Assembly (NCBI RefSeq): GCF_030253575.1 | Contig: NC_080564.1 | Span: 7,360,501-7,424,500 of the forward strand | Direction of reading: 5' to 3' | Origin: Rhododendron vialii | Taxonomy: Eukaryota; Streptophyta; Magnoliopsida; Ericales; Ericaceae | DNA length: 64,000 bases | Part shown: positions 1 to 12,645 of the stretch, one piece after another | How positions within the stretch are numbered: position 1 is the stretch's first letter | Layout of the letters: the number at the start of each line of letters is the position of its first letter | Notes under the pieces: generated by a model | Seen by the model: only the letters and a program-made list of their open reading frames with translations | Database searches by the model: none | What the model was told of the DNA's origin: nothing | Translations under genes and position numbers: made by a program

Positions 1-606
1 TAACGAAAGGAATGAAAATGATTGACACAGGAGCTCCTCTAAGTGTTCTTTTTTATACTTGTCGGGGTATATAGGGGCCAATCCATAGGGCCATTTTGCA
101 TCGGAATAAACCCACCATCCACTAGCAAGGCCCACTTGAAGCTGGATCAAATGCTATGTATGCTTACTGGCTCATTCATCAGTATACTAAAATAGTAAAA
201 TGCTACATGACATCAGATTTTTTTTCCCCCACAGTTCGATATCACCCTATATTTTCCCTATCCGCCAAAAAAAAAAAAAAAAAACAAGGATGCAACAATA
301 AATAAACAATCATTCTACAGCCACAAACCCACTTACATCCACATTGGGGCCCTCAACACTACACCTCCAATATGTGTGGGACCCACCAAAAGATGTGAGT
401 GTGTGTAAAGTGTTTGTATGAGCGTTTGTGGTTATATAAGTAATTGATAAATAAAACTTTGATTCGTGTTTGGTCATGTAAGCATTGAAATTAAACCCCG
501 TGATGATAAGCATCGAAAGTAGCCCTACCTAGTTCTATAACAAGAAAGCGAAACGAAGCCAATTCATAATGGAAAAATGAAAGACCGCAAGAAAATAACC
601 AACAAC
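1..606. other. Intergenic, no gene seen
   Basis: AT-rich DNA with a poly-A run near 267-284. Short open frames here have no recognisable domain and no splice-consistent partners. The DNA directly abuts a solo LTR. I see no supported gene. Confidence 0.5.
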
Positions 607-611
607 CTGTG

Positions 612-825
612 TGTTAACATAATATTAGGAAATATTATGTTGCCATATTTTCTAAACTTTATTATTCTGTTTCTAGTTTAGGCAGATTATTATTTATGTT
701 TCCTAGTCAGTCTAGGTTTCCTAATTATGCGTGTTTCCTTGTTATGTGTCTTGTAGCCTATATAAAGGCGTGCTAGGTTATAGTTTGAAGACAAACAATA
801 ATACATCATTTCTCTTTTCTTCACA
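612..825 (+). mobile_element. Small solo LTR (214 bp) with 5-bp TSD
   Basis: The segment begins tgttaacata and ends ttcttcaca, so it has the TG...CA ends of an LTR. It is flanked on both sides by the same 5 bases, ctgtg (607-611 and 826-830), as expected for an integrase target-site duplication. Inside there is a TATA-like cctatataaagg near 758-769, in the usual place for an LTR promoter. No internal region, primer-binding site or second LTR adjoins it, so I read it as a solo LTR left by recombination. Its size suits a Copia-type or miniature element; the superfamily is inferred. Confidence 0.75.
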
Positions 826-830
826 CTGTG

Positions 831-2233
831 ATTGAAATGAAGCGAATTCCTTCAAACATAGGACAGACTACAGGCAAATTGCCTCATAAAGAACAAAGAA
901 ACACGTAAAAACACATACTCTAATAAATCAAGAGACTCAAATCATATTCGGGAAAGAGAAGACGTACTTATCCCAATTGATCTCCGTTTGACCGAACGAT
1001 TGGGTCTGAGAAGGAGCAGTGTCCATTTGACGCGTTCGGTACGAATCACGAGTTTCCGAGAAGTCAGATTTCACTAATAATCTTCTTACCAGGAACCCTA
1101 AAAAATTGGAAATCTGGAAAACTGTTTCAAGAGATCGATTTGTTGACGGAAGAAACCATAGCACGCGGAACAGTGACTTGTGTTGAAAACGATTTCATTC
1201 GAAGCGCAGGATTTGGATGGGAAGGATCCTCTATTGCCAGGTAAATAGTTACTGTTGACACGTAAAGTGCAATAGTTTTTGAGGTCTCTTGGGTGTGAGG
1301 TGTTCTGGTAAAAGCTGTTGTGCCCTGTTGGTTCATAGCTGCATTATTTTGACGGGAAAAATGGTCGGTATCCTATACTAGTACTGGTAGTTTTGTAGGA
1401 GTATTTTAGCCCTTCAACTAGGGTCTCTCCAACCGACGGCATGCGTGTTTGGCCTTATTCGGACCGTCTGTTCATGCTTGGCAATGAATGACTCAGTGTT
1501 ATCTCAAATGGATAGCAGAAATATATTCGGTCGAGATGAAAATTTGAGCCGTTTATTACCGCGCATAAATGACCCGAATGAGACCAATAACCATGTTGTT
1601 TCCTAAGGGATAGCAGAGTTCTCCATTTCATTAAAACCCCAATCTTAAAGAGTGGTGATAATGCCAAAACTGTCTCATCTTAAGAGAATTAATTTTCGTA
1701 CTCCATCTTTGCAGTGAGGGGAGTGTGAAAATCAATTGCATTACTTAAAAAAAAAAAATTCAATTATATGTAGAGATTGATTTTCAGACTCTACTTTTGT
1801 ACTAGTACTGACTATTTCCTTTTGGGCCAGAGGGGGGCCTGGGTTTTCGAAGTTAAACAAGGCCTAAGTATCTGCTAAGCCCGGCTTTAAAGGGCTTGTG
1901 CTGTGGTCCTAACCTTACCCGTGGACTTTCTGGGGTACGGGGCCAATATCCACCACTGATAGATAGCAGTAGCAGTAGTATATCTATGGACGCTGTTACC
2001 TCCGCCGGTGAGCATTGCACCGTCTTTCCACACCACTACAGGGAATCTCACCGCGTTTATGTCAGAACCGAAACTAAAGTCTCACCACACGTGGTTGGTG
2101 TTAAGAGTATGTTTAGTCCACGATAAGGAACTTTGGAGACCCGAATCTGGGCCTTGTCCAACCAAATCCAATATTTCCACCATTAAACCAACCCTCATTG
2201 GTAATAGATCGATATCGAATATTTATTGAGAGA
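831..2233. other. Intergenic, unresolved
   Basis: No gene can be supported. Short minus-strand frames at 937-1164, 1127-1336 and 1455-1667 lack known motifs. The block 1810-2130 has higher GC (for example ggggggcctgggttttcg near 1831) and may be an old transposon piece, but I cannot classify it. Confidence 0.4.
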
Positions 2234-2379
2234 TGCTAAGTGCACAAACATCCGAACATAATACCAAACATAACCTCTCACATACACGTGAGTCTCGGGT
2301 GTTAATTGTGCATGGGTCGACTCACGTGTATGCGAGAGGTTGTTTTTGATATTGTGTTCGAATGTTTGTGCACATAGCA
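2234..2379. mobile_element. Short hairpin MITE
   Basis: The 146-bp segment is one near-perfect inverted repeat. The left arm runs from tgctaagtgcacaaaca to acacgtgagtc (2234-2294); the right arm runs from gactcacgtgtatgcg to tgtttgtgcacatagca (2319-2379). Only about 24 bases of loop separate them. This is the structure of a foldback MITE. No clear target-site duplication is visible, so the superfamily is unknown. Confidence 0.65.
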
Positions 2380-3593
2380 TTTTTTATATTTATTAATAGT
2401 AAGAATACAAATGTGATTTCCAAAAGAAAAGTAATTTTCACACCCCTCTTTTTTTTTTACAATCTACACTCCATTTTTTTTGTGTCATTATTCACACTAT
2501 TTTGCTATTTTTTAAATATACTTTTTCACATCCAAGGGCAATCTTGTAAATTTACATGGATATAGACAAAAAATGTAGTTTGGATTGTAAAAAGAGGAGT
2601 ATGAAAACCATTTCCCTTAAAAAATTGGCCGTTCCTGTTAACAAATTACTTATTCTCCATTTTTTGAAAAAAAGCACAATTTGTTGCTAGTGGTTCTTTC
2701 TACTGTCTATAAATTTGAATTTTTTTTTTTTAACAAAAGTATGCTTCTTGACAAGATCTACAACATGAATCGTTCGATTCATGATCGTCAACGATAGAGC
2801 TATGTAGGAGCTTAGAACGGCCTCCCCCGAAAATTAAATCTTAACTAATAAACTATGTGCAATATTATTATTAATTACATATAATTAGAATCTCAACCTG
2901 TAAAAACCTAAGTAAAATTGATTTAATCTTGTTAGTAATCAAAAGTCATTTTACATTATCATTTAAAATTTTCTCAATTTCTTTCATAGACGAAAATAAG
3001 CGCACATAAGCTTTGCGATTCTTGAAAAAAAAATCACGTAGAATATATTATTGTACTACAAAAATTACGCAATGTATGTTGAATACATTTTAACAAGAAA
3101 ATAGTACTTTTCCTAAATCAAGCGGTCGTGGGACAAAATTCTAACTTCGCCACTGATTATGTGAAGCCCCAAAAGTCTCGAGGGGTATGAAGAGAAGCAG
3201 CTCCCGAAATGTGTTCGTGGTTATCCCATCCATCAATAGTGGCGGTGTAAAAACCAACCTCCACATTAAACAATGACAGTGGGAAAATCAATTATCTTTC
3301 TTCTACCAAAACACCAGAAAAATCATGTAGTACCAGGGAACCTCTTTCTGATTTGATTAGCTCTTCTGATTACTACGCACGAGAGATGCCATGGTAGATG
3401 ACAACAACTCATGCGATAAACAACCCATGAACACGACGAGCACCCATGAGGCCATGACTATGCTCAGGGATGGCTCTAATTCTTGAAGAATGAATTAGAA
3501 AAATGAGGCTCGTTATGCATGCAGGCAGTTAACGATAAAAATATACTGGAGTCAACTTCAAAAAGAAAAATGATTAACAAGATACTTAAAATT

Positions 3594-3677
<84 letters not shown>

Positions 3678-5300
3678 GAGGCGTGTCGGTGGGGAAAATC
3701 AGGTGAAGGCGCTGACTGACTGAGGGGGTGATTTGGAGGAAGGCCAAGTGGGTTGGTTGGGGTGGAGCTCATTTGGGAACAGAGAGGTCTGATTTGGGGT
3801 GGAAGCCATGGAGGGGAATTAAAAAGATTGAGCTGAAAACAATCATATTTTAATGAAAATAGTAGTGTTTAAAATACAGAGTTTGAGGGAGGTCCTTCAA
3901 CTTCGGAAAATAATTTTAAAAAGGAGGGATTCTTAAAAAAGTTGACCTGCCAATAAAATACTAGCAAATTGATCTATTAGAATTGATTTGGTACAAAAAA
4001 AATACCCACTATTGTTTTAGCCAGTATTTTTTTTTATTTTATAATTCACGTGTTCAGGCCAGTTTAAGCTCACCTTGACTAATTTCGGGAGCCAAATTCC
4101 ACCTCTCACTTGTTGGGATGGAAAGCTCAATTAAAGTTGGGACATAATTCCGTATAGACTAATCCCAAAGAACCGTTCATATACACTTTCATGAAAACTT
4201 ATCATGTATCCTATCGAACCTGAATTAATCAAGTTTAGTGTGAATCTGAATTGTTCATTTCATTTTTACGTACTCGTTGATGGAAACTTGTCATGTATTC
4301 TATCAAACTAGAATTAATTAAGTTTAGCACTCTTTCGGAGAAGTAGGGAAAAAAATAATAAATGGAGAAAAATGTGGGGAAGATGATACAAATAAAGAAT
4401 TTTTTCTTTTACTACTATCAAAGATGGCTGCCCGCTGTCCTCACTGGAAGAGAAACTCAGGGGAGGTTAACCTGCCTACCTCGTTCCACTTAAGGAAATT
4501 GTTGTAAAATGGAGGTCCACTTTGCTTTAAAGTTTTGTTCCGTTTAGATTTGCGTTAAATTTTTTAGATGCAACGCAAAACAGACGCAAAATGACATTTC
4601 AGGATAGTCCTAATGGAGAAGAACGAGCAGAAAATACCCAAAAAAAAAAGGGTAGTCCAAACCAATAAAATTAAGCACATGAATTGATGATGTAACCCAC
4701 ATATTCCTTAAAGAATGAAAGAAACAATAAGCAACAGTTGACCCTATATGATTCACAATTTGCAAGGCTTCAATTCAACTGTCCTTTTCTGTCGCACTGA
4801 CCTATATCAATTTGTCTTCCTTCAAAAATACTAACTATACAATCCAAGTGCTGTCAAAATCGTGCTACTCATGATGTAAAGAGTTAAACATGAAGCAGGT
4901 TGTTAAATACTATACATTTTATGATGCACATACGGCACAATTCAGCCCCATTACGTAGATCTCGCGGAGAAGATATGCTAAAATTTAGCTTGATTAATAT
5001 CGATAGTCACAAATGTCGTAATACCTTAGTGCAACCAAAATTAACGGTTTACCTTTAAATGCCGTTTATTTGTCTTTCAAAATTACACGACCAAGATCAT
5101 GTATATGAATCTTCGATTAATCTAATTTTTTTTGCGGGTGAAACAAATTCAATTGACAAAGTAACCTCCGGCCCAAAAAAACCAAATACGCGTCCCCTTA
5201 ATTATTCAAATCTGATGATTTGATCCTATATATGGTTAGACAAACGAATCTTATGTGGTAATTAGTACCTTTCATGTTAGTTGATCCAAGATTTTATAAT
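2380..5300. other. Intergenic upstream of the COBRA-like gene
   Basis: No gene is visible. The stretch holds a (GA)n microsatellite (listed separately). Near 3125-3154 the minus strand reads cagtggcgaagttag, resembling the terminal repeat of some plant hAT elements; the matching other end was not found. The last 300 bases before 5300 probably include the promoter of the downstream gene. Confidence 0.4.
3597..3673. repeat. (GA)n microsatellite
   Basis: An uninterrupted GA dinucleotide run of about 77 bases. Confidence 0.97.
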
Positions 5301-5305
5301 CTATA

Positions 5306-5314
5306 ATATATAAG
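5306..5314 (+). promoter_or_regulatory. TATA-like box of the COBRA-like gene
   Basis: The string atatataag lies about 165 bases before the start codon at 5478. A (CT)n run at 5394-5413 lies between them. CT runs in 5' leaders are common in plant genes. Position and sequence fit a core promoter; this is inference only. Confidence 0.4.
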
Positions 5315-5477
5315 TCAAACTTACATTGGTGTTAAGAACTTACCTCCCGCTTTGGCTCTTGAACTGGCTTGTCCATTGAGCAATAGCTAGCCACCTCTCT
5401 CTCTCTCTCTCTCCACTTGCGTTGCAGATTTTGTGCAGAAAGTCAATCAGGCACCCAACAAAATCCGCGGGAAGGAC

Positions 5478-8400
5478 ATGGCTTTTTGCTTCAGATTCTT
5501 CACCACTTTTACCACCGTACTCTGTTTCTTGCTTTCTTCATTCAGCTTTACTTCAACAGGTTTGGACCCTTCTTTTTCCTTTTTTTTTTTTCCAGTAATT
5601 CTTCGGCATTATAAGTAGATACTGTATTAGAGATTGATCCATGGAAGGGGGAAAATTTTGGACAATTTGTTTTGGAATTGAAGATTGGGGAATGGGTTTT
5701 CTTGGATCGTCCATTAGTTTCATTTTCTTTCTTTATCATGGGTTATCATCAGTTTCGGTTACTTGTTTTTGCTTCTTTTTGCATTGGGATTATAGATGTA
5801 TCCAAAGTCAAGATGCACGGCGTTCTGTTCTACTAACTTGCTTTGTAATTTTAAAAACCAGACCACCAAATAGCACGACTTTCACAATCTATTTCGACGA
5901 TCCGAATCCTTTTAATTTTGTAGGTCTTAGATATGTAGATATTCCTCGTAAAAAAAATCAAGTTGATCGAATATCATTGGACATTTGTAGCGATATGAAA
6001 AATTTGTATATTCAAAAAAACAAGCCGTTGTAGTTCTCAGTGTTCATGATTTGATTTGAATTAGGTAGGCACTTGTCGATATTCAATCAACGTGTTTTTT
6101 GGAATGAATAATTTGGATGTCGGGCTTGCAAAATTAACGGTTAGGATCGTCAAACCAGGTCATGGGACCCACCCTATTTGGTGGTGTGTTCGAAATGACG
6201 TGCAAGCAGCAGATGTATTGTATCTAGTCTCTAGATCCTTGAATGGGAGCACGCAGTTTAATTTTTTAATTTTATGTTTTCATATTTTACATTTGCCAGT
6301 TGCCACCACAAACTGTAATTCTTAGATAAAGGAATTTTAACATTGATTTTCTGGTTGGTCTTTCAGATGCGTATGATCCCCTTGACCCGAACGGAAACAT
6401 AACGATTAAGTGGGATGTCATGACCTGGACCGCTGATGGCTATGTCGTAAGTATTCAAACGCTTATATCTGGTTGGTACTACCAAGTACAGCTCGTGTCT
6501 CCCTCGGGTTCATTTGCGCGCACCAAAAAACACAAAAAAGTATTCGATGGACACTCATTCAAACTCTGAGTCGGAATCCCTCGTTCATGCGATTAATCTA
6601 TTTCAACTTTCAAGTTATTCGTCCTCAACAAGCCCATCCAAATATTGCAATTGAGTTGGCAGATTTTGTTTGCACTTTGTATTATTGCTCTTACAAGTTT
6701 CATCAGCATAAGAACTTACTAGAAGCTGCATTATGAAGTGTTCATAATTCCTGATTTAGGCATCTTTCCCCCTAAAATTGTTCCAGCTTCACATGATTTG
6801 GTTAATCTTGGTTCTGGGTTTGCAATGTCGTTTTATTTCGTCTCAAACTTAACCTTGGCTCGATTGTTATTAATGCTTGATTCTCATGACGTTTAACAGA
6901 CGTGACATTCTTTCTTTTGGGAAATCATGTCCTTCAACCAGCCTTCACTGTTTTTTTATTCCCATACATAATCTGATAAGTTGGGTTATTGAGTGTACAG
7001 GCTACTGTCACAATCTACAACTTCCAGCAATATCGCCACATACAGGCTCCGGGATGGCAACTGGGTTGGACCTGGGCCAAAAAAGAAGTCATATGGAACA
7101 TGGTGGGAGGCCAGGCCACACAGCAGGGTGACTGCTCCAAATACAAAGGGAATATTCCCCACTCCTGTATGAAGAGTCCGACAATCGTCGACCTGCTGCC
7201 CGGAACCCCCCCTGACAACCAGGTGGCCAACTGCTGCAGGGGAGGTGTAATTAGCGCGTGGGCGCAAGATCCGGAAGATTCCATCAGTTCGTTCCAGATC
7301 GTTGTTGGGGCGGAAGGAACCACCAACACAACAGTCAAGCTCCCCAAGAACTATACGCTGCGATCGCCGGGGCCTGGTTACACATGCGGTGCAGCAAGCA
7401 TTGTGAGACCCACCACATTTAGAAGCGCAGACAAAAGGAGAGTAACACAAGCTATGAGTAAGTTGCTCGGAGAATACTACTAGAGACTATTTCGTCTATG
7501 TTCTCTTTGCCATTATGCACCATAGTACATTGATTTCATTTTAGCTTCAAACACTATTGTTTGCGTACAGTGTAATATGGATTTTGATTCTCTCCATCTT
7601 ATGGCAGTGACCTGGAATGTTACGTGCACGTATTCACAATTCCTTGCTGGGAAAAATCCTACTTGTTGTGTTTCACTCTCCTCCTTCTACAACGACACGA
7701 TAGTTCCCTGCCCTACGTGCACCTGTGGTTGCCAAAGCAACGTTACTCACCCAGGGAGCTGCGTAAAGTATGTTCTCTCACTACTTTCTTTAACTTGTTT
7801 TTCCTCACAACACTAGATTCTTTTTTTTGTCGGTTTTTTCCGGCCTTCCTTCTGACATTCTTCTCCCCTTCCCTCCTCTCTCCCTGCAGTCCAAGCTCGC
7901 CGTATTTAGAATCAGTTGTTGCAGGATCTACCAGTAACAACCCATACTCGCCGCTTGTCCAATGTACAAACCACATGTGCCCCATCCGAGTTCACTGGCA
8001 TGTTAAGCTCAACTACGTGTCCTACTGGCGTATAAAGGTCACGGTCATAAACTTCAACTACAAGATGAACTATTCGCAGTGGAACTTAGTCGCCCAACAC
8101 CCCAACTTCGACAATGTTACTCAAGTGTTCAGCTTTAACTACAAATCGTTAACTCCTTACGGTGATGCTACAAGTAAGTCAGATCTTCGATTATAGATCT
8201 CTGTATCTCGTGGTTGCATTTATTTACTTTCATTAGTTGCCAATTCCTACTATTAGACAAAATTGAGCAACGCATTGGAGCAATCTCCAGTGGATGCCAT
8301 AACTCAAATCATAAATGCCAGTGGTCAAACACTTTGTTAGCGGGTGTGCCTAAAACAACTCCAATGGCCTCAATAGTGCAGTTTGGCCACCCATATATAT

Positions 8401-8809
8401 GCTCGTATAGGACCTTTTTAGGAAAGTTGTGCACTCTAACCATTCTATAGGAGATGCTCTAAACGAAGATGAATGCGACTATTAATCCTTACTTTTCGTC
8501 GTCTTTCTGCATACAGACGATACTGCCTTGCTATGGGGGCAGAAATTCTATAATGACATTCTCATGGAAGCTGGCCCTCTTGGTAACGTACAGTCGGAGA
8601 TACTCTTTCAAAAGGATGCATCGACTTTCACTTTCGAAAAGGGATGGGCTTTTCCTCAAAGGATCTATTTCAATGGTGATAGCTGCGTGATGCCACCTCC
8701 CGATGCCTACCCATTCTTGCCAAACAGCAGTTCTCGCCCAGATATATCTTTCCTTACTCTGATATTGACCCTGTTGTTGTCTTTGGTGTTCTGCTATGCA
8801 CATGTTTGA
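5478..8809 (+). CDS. COBL: COBRA-like GPI-anchored cell-wall protein, six exons
   Basis: COBRA family proteins are GPI-anchored extracellular proteins that bind cellulose and guide microfibril deposition during oriented growth or secondary-wall formation. Exons: 5478-5559, 6367-6446, 7001-7457, 7608-7767, 7890-8173, 8517-8809. All junctions are GT-AG and the chain encodes 451 residues, close to the family norm. Residues 1-26 form a hydrophobic signal peptide. The mature part starts near DAYDPLDPNGNITIKWDV (28-45), the cellulose-binding-like N-terminal region. The family hallmark CCVS is at 226-229, and several Asn-X-Ser/Thr sites follow. The C-terminus has a small-residue stretch (NSSS, 424-427), a likely GPI-attachment zone, then a hydrophobic tail of about 20 residues. 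Regions such as HMCPIRVHWHVK resemble the COBRA/COBL1-COBL4 group rather than the longer COBL7 group; the exact orthologue is not decided. An upstream in-frame codon at 5433 is GTG, so the ATG at 5478 is the start. Confidence 0.95.
8273..8463. mobile_element. MITE-like insertion in COBRA-like intron 5
   Basis: Intron 5 (8174-8516) contains cattggagcaatctcc at its left side and the complementary-type end taggagatgctctaaa at its right. Ends of the form agagcatctcc are common in plant MITEs. The repeats are imperfect and no duplication is clear, so the call is tentative. Confidence 0.4.
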
Positions 8810-10385
8810 GAATCTTCTCGCCGGTATGACTACAAGTCCAGTTGTTTCCGGAATTTATACCGAACACACTCTATCGCGGATCCATTGATGAGCTGATCGA
8901 AGATTTCTTGTTTTGGCCATGAGACCAGCAAGCAGTGCAGGTTTAGGTGCGCGCCCGTTGGAACAAACTTCAGTTTTTCGTTTGGTGATGGATTCACTAT
9001 CATTTTTCACCCCTTGTATTATTGTCGTATTTCTTGTTTACTACTGTGAATAACCACGCATAGTGTTGTGACCATTGTACTGTGGATAAGCACCGTCGAA
9101 AGAGAGATTATACGAAACATGTGCTACTTTCATGGAGTTTGTTCTCACATGCCGTTTCATTCTGTGAGTTTCTCTTTCCTTACAGTCTGCTAGTAAAACA
9201 AATAAACAATGACTACAATGCAATTGAAACACTTTGCTTTACCGAAAGAGTATTTGCTTGCATTAACGCTGGTGAGGACATTCTGCTCTCTTCGAATAGA
9301 GGCCATAGTTGTTAAAAACTTACGATTCATAATACATATCTTATGATTTGTATCGTCTCCTTCGGAGAACGATGCGTATTCCACGCTGTATCATATTTGT
9401 ATAAAAATCCTACGATACGACCGCGTATCCTATGATTTACATGCGTATCCTAATTCGGTACATATCCTACGATTACTTATTGGGAAAAAGTCGGAACTTA
9501 TTTCACGAAGCGGAATTCCAAATGCATTTATCTAAGCCATTTGATCTAATTATGACTCCTTTCAAACCATTTGATATAAATTCAACCTCAATGTAGGACT
9601 TGTATAGAAAGAATCATACTTCAATTGTGTTTTGCTTGACTTTTCTTTCCTAACAAAGGGAACAGAAAGCCTCAATATAATACGCTCCAATTGAGAGACT
9701 TGAAATTTTGCATCTAAAAACTTTTTTTTAGAAGTAAGCATAGTTGGTTTGTGTTATTAGGTGTATCTACTTTATAATTGTATATATTAATTATGATTAA
9801 CGTTGTTGAAGCAAAAACTGAATTTAGTATTTTTTGCAAGAAAAAAAATAGAGAATAAAAAAAATTATTAGTTATTAATATGTGACTTTAACTCTAATTG
9901 GGGATTTAAGCATGTACGAGTATATAAAACACTTCTAGGTTGGAGGACAAATAAGAGAATAAAAACCAAGAAATATAGGGAGACTTTGGTAATTTATGCC
10001 TCAAGTTAACATAGTTAACGGTGACAGTTTACTCCAAAACCACGAGGGGGTAAGTTGATCATTTCCAAATGTCAGGGAGGTCAAGTGCCGAACGGCCAAA
10101 CCACATAGAGGTAATTCGTATTTTGCCCATAAAAATTTGACCCGAATCTAAAAAAAGAGGAAAAAAAAAAAAACCAAAAAAGACCGGAAAAAATGTCCGA
10201 GAAAAGTTTGAACGAAGGGGCCGTGAAGGTGATCTTCCAATCTAGATAACGTGTATATTGGGTACAACCTCAGACTTATCAAAAGGGAAAAGAATGACAT
10301 TCGTTTCTTTTAAAAAGAACATTCTAGCCTGCAGTAAAAGGAACGACATCAACCTTCATCATGTTCTTTGACCCAAATTTACGAC
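8810..10385. other. 3' flank of COBRA-like gene and intergenic DNA
   Basis: The first few hundred bases are presumably 3' UTR. Around 9320-9480 several short near-repeats of a cgtatcctatgatt type occur, possibly debris of an old element. No gene is visible. Confidence 0.4.
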
Positions 10386-10587
10386 AAGTTTTTGGGTGCA
10401 AATTGGTTATCACGTGGCGGTACTCAGCGTGCATTCGAACCGTTCAAACGTATTTTGAACTGTCCACATCCGAACACTCTCTCTCCTCTTACTCTCTCTC
10501 TCTCTCACTAAAATCATGGCCGTCCAAAACACGTAGATGCGCGCTCGAATACCACGCGGACTATACCCAATTTGCACCCGAAAACTT
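10386..10587. mobile_element. TIR-bearing MITE with internal CT run
   Basis: The left end aagtttttgggtgcaaattg (10386-10405) pairs with the right end caatttgcacccgaaaactt (10568-10587) with one mismatch. Between them lie a (CT)n block near 10480-10506 and ggccgtccaaaac. The same layout (GC-rich ends, CT or GA run, gccgtccaaaa) recurs at 16682-16851 and 20945-21098, suggesting one family. It ends about 140 bases upstream of the B12D TATA box. Confidence 0.65.
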
Positions 10588-10726
10588 ATCCAAATTTGCA
10601 TTCTTTTATAATCAAAGAAAAACAAGAGGCTATAAGCCCCCTGGTTTTGTATTTTGAAGTCAAACTTCAGTTCACAGCCCACTGAATTGCAGCCCATCAT
10701 TGTCTACCCGGTCAGATTTTCTCTAC

Positions 10727-10734
10727 TATATAAA
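10727..10734 (+). promoter_or_regulatory. TATA box of B12D
   Basis: The string tatataaa is 120 bases before the start codon at 10854. This would put transcription start near 10760 and give a leader of about 95 bases. Confidence 0.6.
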
Positions 10735-10853
10735 TGAGTCGTGACCCAATTTCATTTGTAATAATCACATAAATATTTTCACTTCAAGTTTTGCGAATAT
10801 TTACTGCAGCTAAATTTTCACAGCCAAATTGAACAGGGGAGAGAGCCTTCAGA

Positions 10854-12236
10854 ATGGGACGTTGGTTGAAACCAGAGGTAAGAAAGCATTAAACATGCAC
10901 CTATATATACGTAGGTAATTCGCTAATTTTGGACTAATAATTTTTTTTTTATATTGTTTTGGTGAAATATAAGTCTATATTTCTTCGGTGTCCGACATTA
11001 AAAATAGCTCAAATTGTTCGTCTTTCTATTTCTTTCGGCATTTGATAAAAGCAATTTCCGCTTCAAGATTCTCGTAGGCATGTAGCAATCTTCTATTGGG
11101 GTGACCATATTGACTTTAGACTTGTGAGAGAACAATCCCCTATAGGTTTGTATTGCTACGCTGGGCCAGTAGGATCGCCAGGGGCGGAACGACAGCCACG
11201 GGCCCCACTCATTTTTTGTACAATTGTGTTAATACCCTTAATATTTTAATTAAAGTCAATAAATTCATGATAATGTTCTATGTAATACAAGTAGTCTAAA
11301 TTGCCCACTTTACAAGCATTAGTTTCCCTAAAACAAAAATCGAAGGTCATGATGCTCGAATTCGATTTTTTTTCCTCGTTGGTAGCTGCTGCAATCTTCC
11401 CTTATATCCTCCTATCGATTTTAAGAAAAATTACAAATCTAATTTATTCCAATTTTGTGAAAACAGGTGTATCCTCTGATGGCAGCAATGACCTTTGTCA
11501 CAGGCATGTGCGTTTTTCAGCTTACAAGGAACGTACTCATCAACCCCGATGTTAGGTATGCCCTCAAACACGCCCGCACACACGCATACCGCGTTATATA
11601 CACATGTAAGGAGACATAACAAGAATTTTGATCCTTCTCGACCTGAGAAGGATCGGCCTAAGAGATGTATTCTCACTTGTATATACGCGTATGGTATCAT
11701 TAAATACTATATATAGCATTCAAATATTGATACTCCATAAAATGTTGTATACTGCAATTACTTATATTTTTCATCTAGAGAAGGAATTGAACAAATTTCA
11801 AATGATAATGTAAAACAACTTGAAAATTTTACTAGGTTATGAACCGAAGTTACTTTAATTTGTAAGAGCTCAAATACTGAAGCCATATTCAAACTCATAC
11901 ACACCACTTACAAAACGTTTTACTTAGGCTGCTCACGTTCGGTTCAGATTTTTATGAATCCAATCCTAATCCGCGAGTCACGGTTTCTAGAAAATGCAAT
12001 TAGTGTCCGGAACATGTATTCATATATGCATCCTGTTTTATATTCAAATAATTCGATCTGATTTTCTTGGGCCTCTGGCAATTTGCAGAATCAACAAAGC
12101 CCACCGAACCACGGCCGTTCTGGAAAACCAAGAGGAAGGAAAGAAATACTCGCAGCATGGCCTCCGCAAGTTCCTCCGCTCGCGGCCGCCGGAAGTCATG
12201 CCTTCCATCAACCACTTCTTCTCCAATAACAAATAG
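10854..12236 (+). CDS. B12D: B12D / NADH-dehydrogenase MLRQ-like small protein, three exons
   Basis: Exons 10854-10877, 11467-11555 and 12089-12236 join in frame to 86 residues, the normal size of plant B12D proteins (MLRQ/NDUFA4-like family). The protein starts MGRWLKPEVYPLMAAMTF; residues 9-27 form the single transmembrane helix. After it come the conserved RNVLINPDVR-type segment and the C-terminal block GKKYSQHGLRKFLR, then PEVMPSINHFFS. B12D proteins are mitochondrial inner-membrane proteins linked to electron transport and are induced in seeds, senescence or hypoxia; which role applies here is not shown by the sequence. The first exon is only eight codons, too short for ordinary open-frame searches. 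Intron 1 carries a stretch near 11174 (caggggcggaacga) that looks like one end of a hAT-type element. Confidence 0.93.
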
Positions 12237-12248
12237 ATACATCTATAC

Positions 12249-12299
<51 letters not shown>

Positions 12300-12645
12300 A
12301 TCACACTGAGTTGATGATCTGAATTATGGACGCACGAAAATATTTGTATATTTGGTCAATAATGATACTTAATTAGTTCTCTGGCTTTTGCTTGTTATAG
12401 AGCTAGAGTGATGATAATTTTTCAAATAAAAATAAAGCACTACTGTGCATAATTTTGTTGAATTCTTTCACCACCAACATAAGGGTTTCAATTCTTGTGC
12501 AAATTGGTGCGAAAAATAATTCAAATAGTTATAAACGGAAGCACTTTATTTGTTTATCCAAAAAAACAACATGGTTTTCGCAGTGTACGAAAATATCGGA
12601 CAGAGGGAGCGATGAGCTTTTGCGGAACATATTTTTCTGTTCGGG
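12237..12645. other. 3' flank of B12D
   Basis: Contains a (TA)n microsatellite with cataca repeats (about 12247-12296), directly after the stop codon and so in the 3' UTR. Nothing else is recognisable. Confidence 0.5.

Noticed and set aside
937-1667. Series of minus-strand frames of 69-75 codons
   Set aside because: No domain and no plausible splicing chain linking them.
5641-6033. 130-codon frame in COBRA-like intron 1
   Set aside because: Located fully within an intron whose flanking exons join correctly; AT-rich and without motifs.
6986-7450. 154-codon minus-strand frame
   Set aside because: It is antisense to exon 3 of the COBRA-like gene, which has clear family motifs on the plus strand.
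5478-8809. Assignment of the COBRA-like gene to a single orthologue (COB, COBL1 or COBL4)
   Set aside because: Motifs fit the group but do not separate its members without an alignment and tree.
11174-11220. caggggcggaacga string as a hAT (Tip100-like) terminus in B12D intron 1
   Set aside because: Only one end is visible and no matching right terminus was found, so no element is called.
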